Below, piece after piece: positions 62,381 through 64,000 of a stretch of 64,000 nucleotides of DNA. Source of the DNA: Niveispirillum irakense DSM 11586. Its GTDB lineage: Bacteria > Pseudomonadota > Alphaproteobacteria > Azospirillales > Azospirillaceae. Position 1 is the stretch's first letter; each line of letters starts with the position of its first letter. The notes beneath the pieces were generated by a model, which saw only the letters and a list, made by a program, of their open reading frames with translations, was not told the origin of the DNA and did not search any database. The DNA lies in the NCBI RefSeq assembly GCF_000429645.1, contig NZ_AUCG01000016.1:248001-312000 (forward strand), given 5' to 3'. A program made the translations under genes and the position numbers.

Positions 62381-62418
62381 AAAAAAAGACGGCCCCGAAG
62401 CATAACGCCGGGGCCGTC
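62381..62418 (-). terminator. Rho-independent terminator after the 46-residue gene
   Basis: GACGGCCCCG (62388-62397) and CGGGGCCGTC (62409-62418) form a 10-bp stem. On the minus strand it ends in seven Ts (62387-62381). It lies between the small membrane protein gene and the LapA gene. Confidence 0.9.
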
Positions 62419-62504
62419 AAAAGTTTCCAGCAAATCCGCCATAACGGAGAATTTGGCGGAACAGGTGGCATGCGCAGAACAGGGACCAGACGCATGCCGG
62501 GGGA

Positions 62505-62645
62505 TCACACGATCATCGCCCCGATCAGCAGGGCGAAGGACAAGCCCAGCAGGGCGGTGGATACACGTTCCAACCGCTCCAGGCGCTCGCGCGCGCTACG
62601 CAACGATCCGGCCATCTCGGCATAGGCACGTTGGGGTTGTGGCAT
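62505..62645 (-). CDS. Small membrane protein, 46 residues
   Basis: A 46-residue protein not matching any family that I know. The first half is charged and helical (YAEMAGSLRSARERLERLER), and the second is one hydrophobic helix (VSTALLGLSFALLIGAMIV), so it is probably a single-pass membrane protein with a cytoplasmic coiled-coil N-terminus. GGAGGG lies seven bases before ATG 62645, a strong ribosome-binding site, and a perfect terminator follows at 62381-62418. The frame is open to 62744, but the longer N-terminus lacks support. Confidence 0.7.
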   Translation of the reverse strand: MPQPQRAYAEMAGSLRSARERLERLERVSTALLGLSFALLIGAMIV

Positions 62646-62846
62646 CCTCGACCCTCCATGGCAGACGCCTCGCAAGAGGCGCTGGTCGTAAAAAGCCGGT
62701 CCGGCCACAATCGGGAGGGAGTTGCTGGGGGGCCTTTCTGTCACCCGGCTGCAACCGAACCGTCATGAAAGACTGCCCCCAATCGGGATCGGCCACAAGA
62801 GATAAAGTCAGATTATAACCTTCTGTATCGGATTTCCGAAATTTCC

Positions 62847-63473
62847 TTAGTTGCGGCGCAACAGGAAAAGGCCCTGCTCCCCCAACCAATTGGCACGCGC
62901 AGAAGCGGCAGGATGGGGCAGAGGGCGCTCGCCAGCGCCCAGAATGACACTGCGTTCTATCGATATGCCCGCATCATCGCACAGGGTGATGAAATCGCGG
63001 ATGGTGCAGAAGTGGATATTGGGCGTCTCATACCATTGATGGCCCAGCCGGTCGGTAACCGGCATCCGCCCCCGCAGCAACAATTCCATCCGCACCCGCC
63101 AATAGCCGAAATTGGGCAGGGAGATGATGGCATAGCGGCCAATCCGCACCAGATGTTCCAGCACCTCACGCGGGCGGCGGGTGGCCTGGAGCGTCTGGGA
63201 CAGGATGACATAGTCGAACCCGTCGGACGGATAATCCTTCAGGTCGGTATCAGCATCGCCCTGGATAACCGGCAGCCCATGACCGACGGAACAGCGCACC
63301 CCGTCCATCGACAGTTCCAGCCCCCGCCCGTCCACCTGCTTGCGGCGGACCAAAGCATGCAGCAATTCACCATCGCCGCAGCCGACATCCAGCACACGGG
63401 CGCCCGGCTGCACCCATTCGACAATCCGTTCCAGATCGGGCCTTATATGCCCGTTCGTCTCATGCCCCGCCAT
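62847..63473 (-). CDS. metW: Methionine biosynthesis protein MetW
   Basis: A 208-residue class I methyltransferase-fold protein that partners MetX in homoserine acylation. RVLDVGCGDGELLHALVRRK is the SAM-like loop (~residues 26-45), followed by YVILSQTLQATRRPREVLEH and FGYWRVRMELLLRGRMPVTD, both characteristic of MetW. It follows metX on the same strand with a short gap (stop at 63481, start at 63473), so both are cotranscribed, as in many proteobacteria that need MetW for MetX activity. Confidence 0.95.
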   Translation of the reverse strand: MAGHETNGHIRPDLERIVEWVQPGARVLDVGCGDGELLHALVRRKQVDGRGLELSMDGVRCSVGHGLPVIQGDADTDLKDYPSDGFDYVILSQTLQATRRPREVLEHLVRIGRYAIISLPNFGYWRVRMELLLRGRMPVTDRLGHQWYETPNIHFCTIRDFITLCDDAGISIERSVILGAGERPLPHPAASARANWLGEQGLFLLRRN

Positions 63474-63480
63474 GATCAGA

Positions 63481-64000
63481 TCACCCTACCCTGGCGGCCA
63501 GGCCGCGCCGTTCCGCATTGCCATCCACGAATCCGCGCACGACCTGATAAAATTCCGGCTCATCCAGCAGGAAGGCGTCATGCCCCTTGTCGGTCGTGAT
63601 CTCCACGAAGCTGACATTGGCCGCCACGGAATTCAGCGCATGCACAACCGCGCGGCTTTCGCTGGTCGGGAACAGCCAGTCGGACGAGAAGCTGACCAGA
63701 CAGAAGCGCACCGGCGTGCCTGTGCGCTTGCCGTCCGGCCCCGTCACCTGGAAGGCATTGGCCAGCACCCCGCCATGGTCAGCCGCCAGATCGAAATAAT
63801 CCATGGCACGGGTGATATAGAGATAGGAGTTGGCGTCAAACCGCTCCACGAAGCTGATGCCCTGGTGGCGCAGATAGCTTTCCACCTGGAAATCGGCATC
63901 AAAGCCGAAGGTGACAGCCTTGCGATCCTGCAGGTTGCGGCCGAATTTGCGGTGCAGCGCCGCCTCGGACAGATAGGTGATGTGCGCCGCCATGCGCGCA
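63481..64000 (-). CDS. metX: Homoserine O-acetyltransferase/succinyltransferase MetX, C-terminal part
   Basis: The 3' 173 codons of metX; the frame continues to the window edge. The enzyme acylates homoserine in the first committed step of methionine synthesis. [20 protein letters not shown] is the family segment, followed by RQ-type [20 protein letters not shown]. The catalytic Asp is in [16 protein letters not shown] and the His in [17 protein letters not shown]. The nucleophile Ser lies beyond the edge. It is followed by metW on the same strand. Confidence 0.94.
   Translation of the reverse strand, partial: ARMAAHITYLSEAALHRKFGRNLQDRKAVTFGFDADFQVESYLRHQGISFVERFDANSYLYITRAMDYFDLAADHGGVLANAFQVTGPDGKRTGTPVRFCLVSFSSDWLFPTSESRAVVHALNSVAANVSFVEITTDKGHDAFLLDEPEFYQVVRGFVDGNAERRGLAARVG

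Overview
The window is a 64-kb piece of a GC-rich alphaproteobacterial chromosome, most likely Rhodospirillales/Azospirillaceae. I infer this from the gene set and codon use; I could not run a search. Supporting signs are the mutM-rpsT-dnaA block, rplU-rpmA-obg with a tRNA-Ser, the metX-metW pair, an AnsA-type asparaginase, a TAXI binding protein and TerC/YjbE membrane proteins. It is mostly housekeeping sequence with short accessory insertions.

Layout: 1-9.1 kb holds the end of a chemoreceptor gene, a WaaE-like glycosyltransferase, two convergent TerC-family genes and an HlyD/RND efflux pair. 9.1-12.8 kb is an accessory patch: a VapC/FitA-type toxin-antitoxin pair, then a PstI/BsuBI-type methyltransferase and endonuclease. 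12.8-15.7 kb is a zinc uptake locus: znuC-znuB diverge from znuA around a clear Zur box. 15.7-23.3 kb has dapB, a VWA-like protein, mutY diverging from dciA with overlapping start codons, an Lrp regulator between two exporters, and rplU-rpmA-obgE. 23.6-32.3 kb has tRNA-Ser(CGA), an HxlR regulator diverging from an NTF2-like/SDR pair, small accessory genes including a truncated acetyltransferase, two identical tRNA-Arg(ACG) genes, gpt, a SpoU methyltransferase and an asparaginase. 32.3-45.1 kb has panD, deoA, a TAXI protein, an acyl-CoA dehydrogenase diverging from a TetR regulator with two PsrA-like operators, katE, secA, a parvulin and a DgcZ-like diguanylate cyclase.

45.2-50.8 kb is the most interesting part. 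Two queuosine genes on the same strand, tgt and a YhhQ-type precursor transporter, are separated by an accessory insertion. It holds a large SIR2-like NADase domain protein with seven C-terminal 46-residue TPR units, encoded by near-identical 138-bp DNA repeats, and a decayed toxin-antitoxin cassette (ParD antitoxin, addiction-module antitoxin, frameshifted ParE). I read the SIR2-TPR protein as a candidate anti-phage defence effector/sensor.

50.9-64 kb is housekeeping again: rpmB, trmL, hemF, a histidine phosphatase, dnaA, rpsT, mutM, a Tam-like methyltransferase, PPK2, a periplasmic M3 peptidase, a LapA-domain protein, a 46-residue membrane protein, metW and the 3' part of metX. Intergenic spacers carry several rho-independent terminators, sigma70-like promoters and two kinds of composite inverted-repeat (REP/BIME-like) elements.
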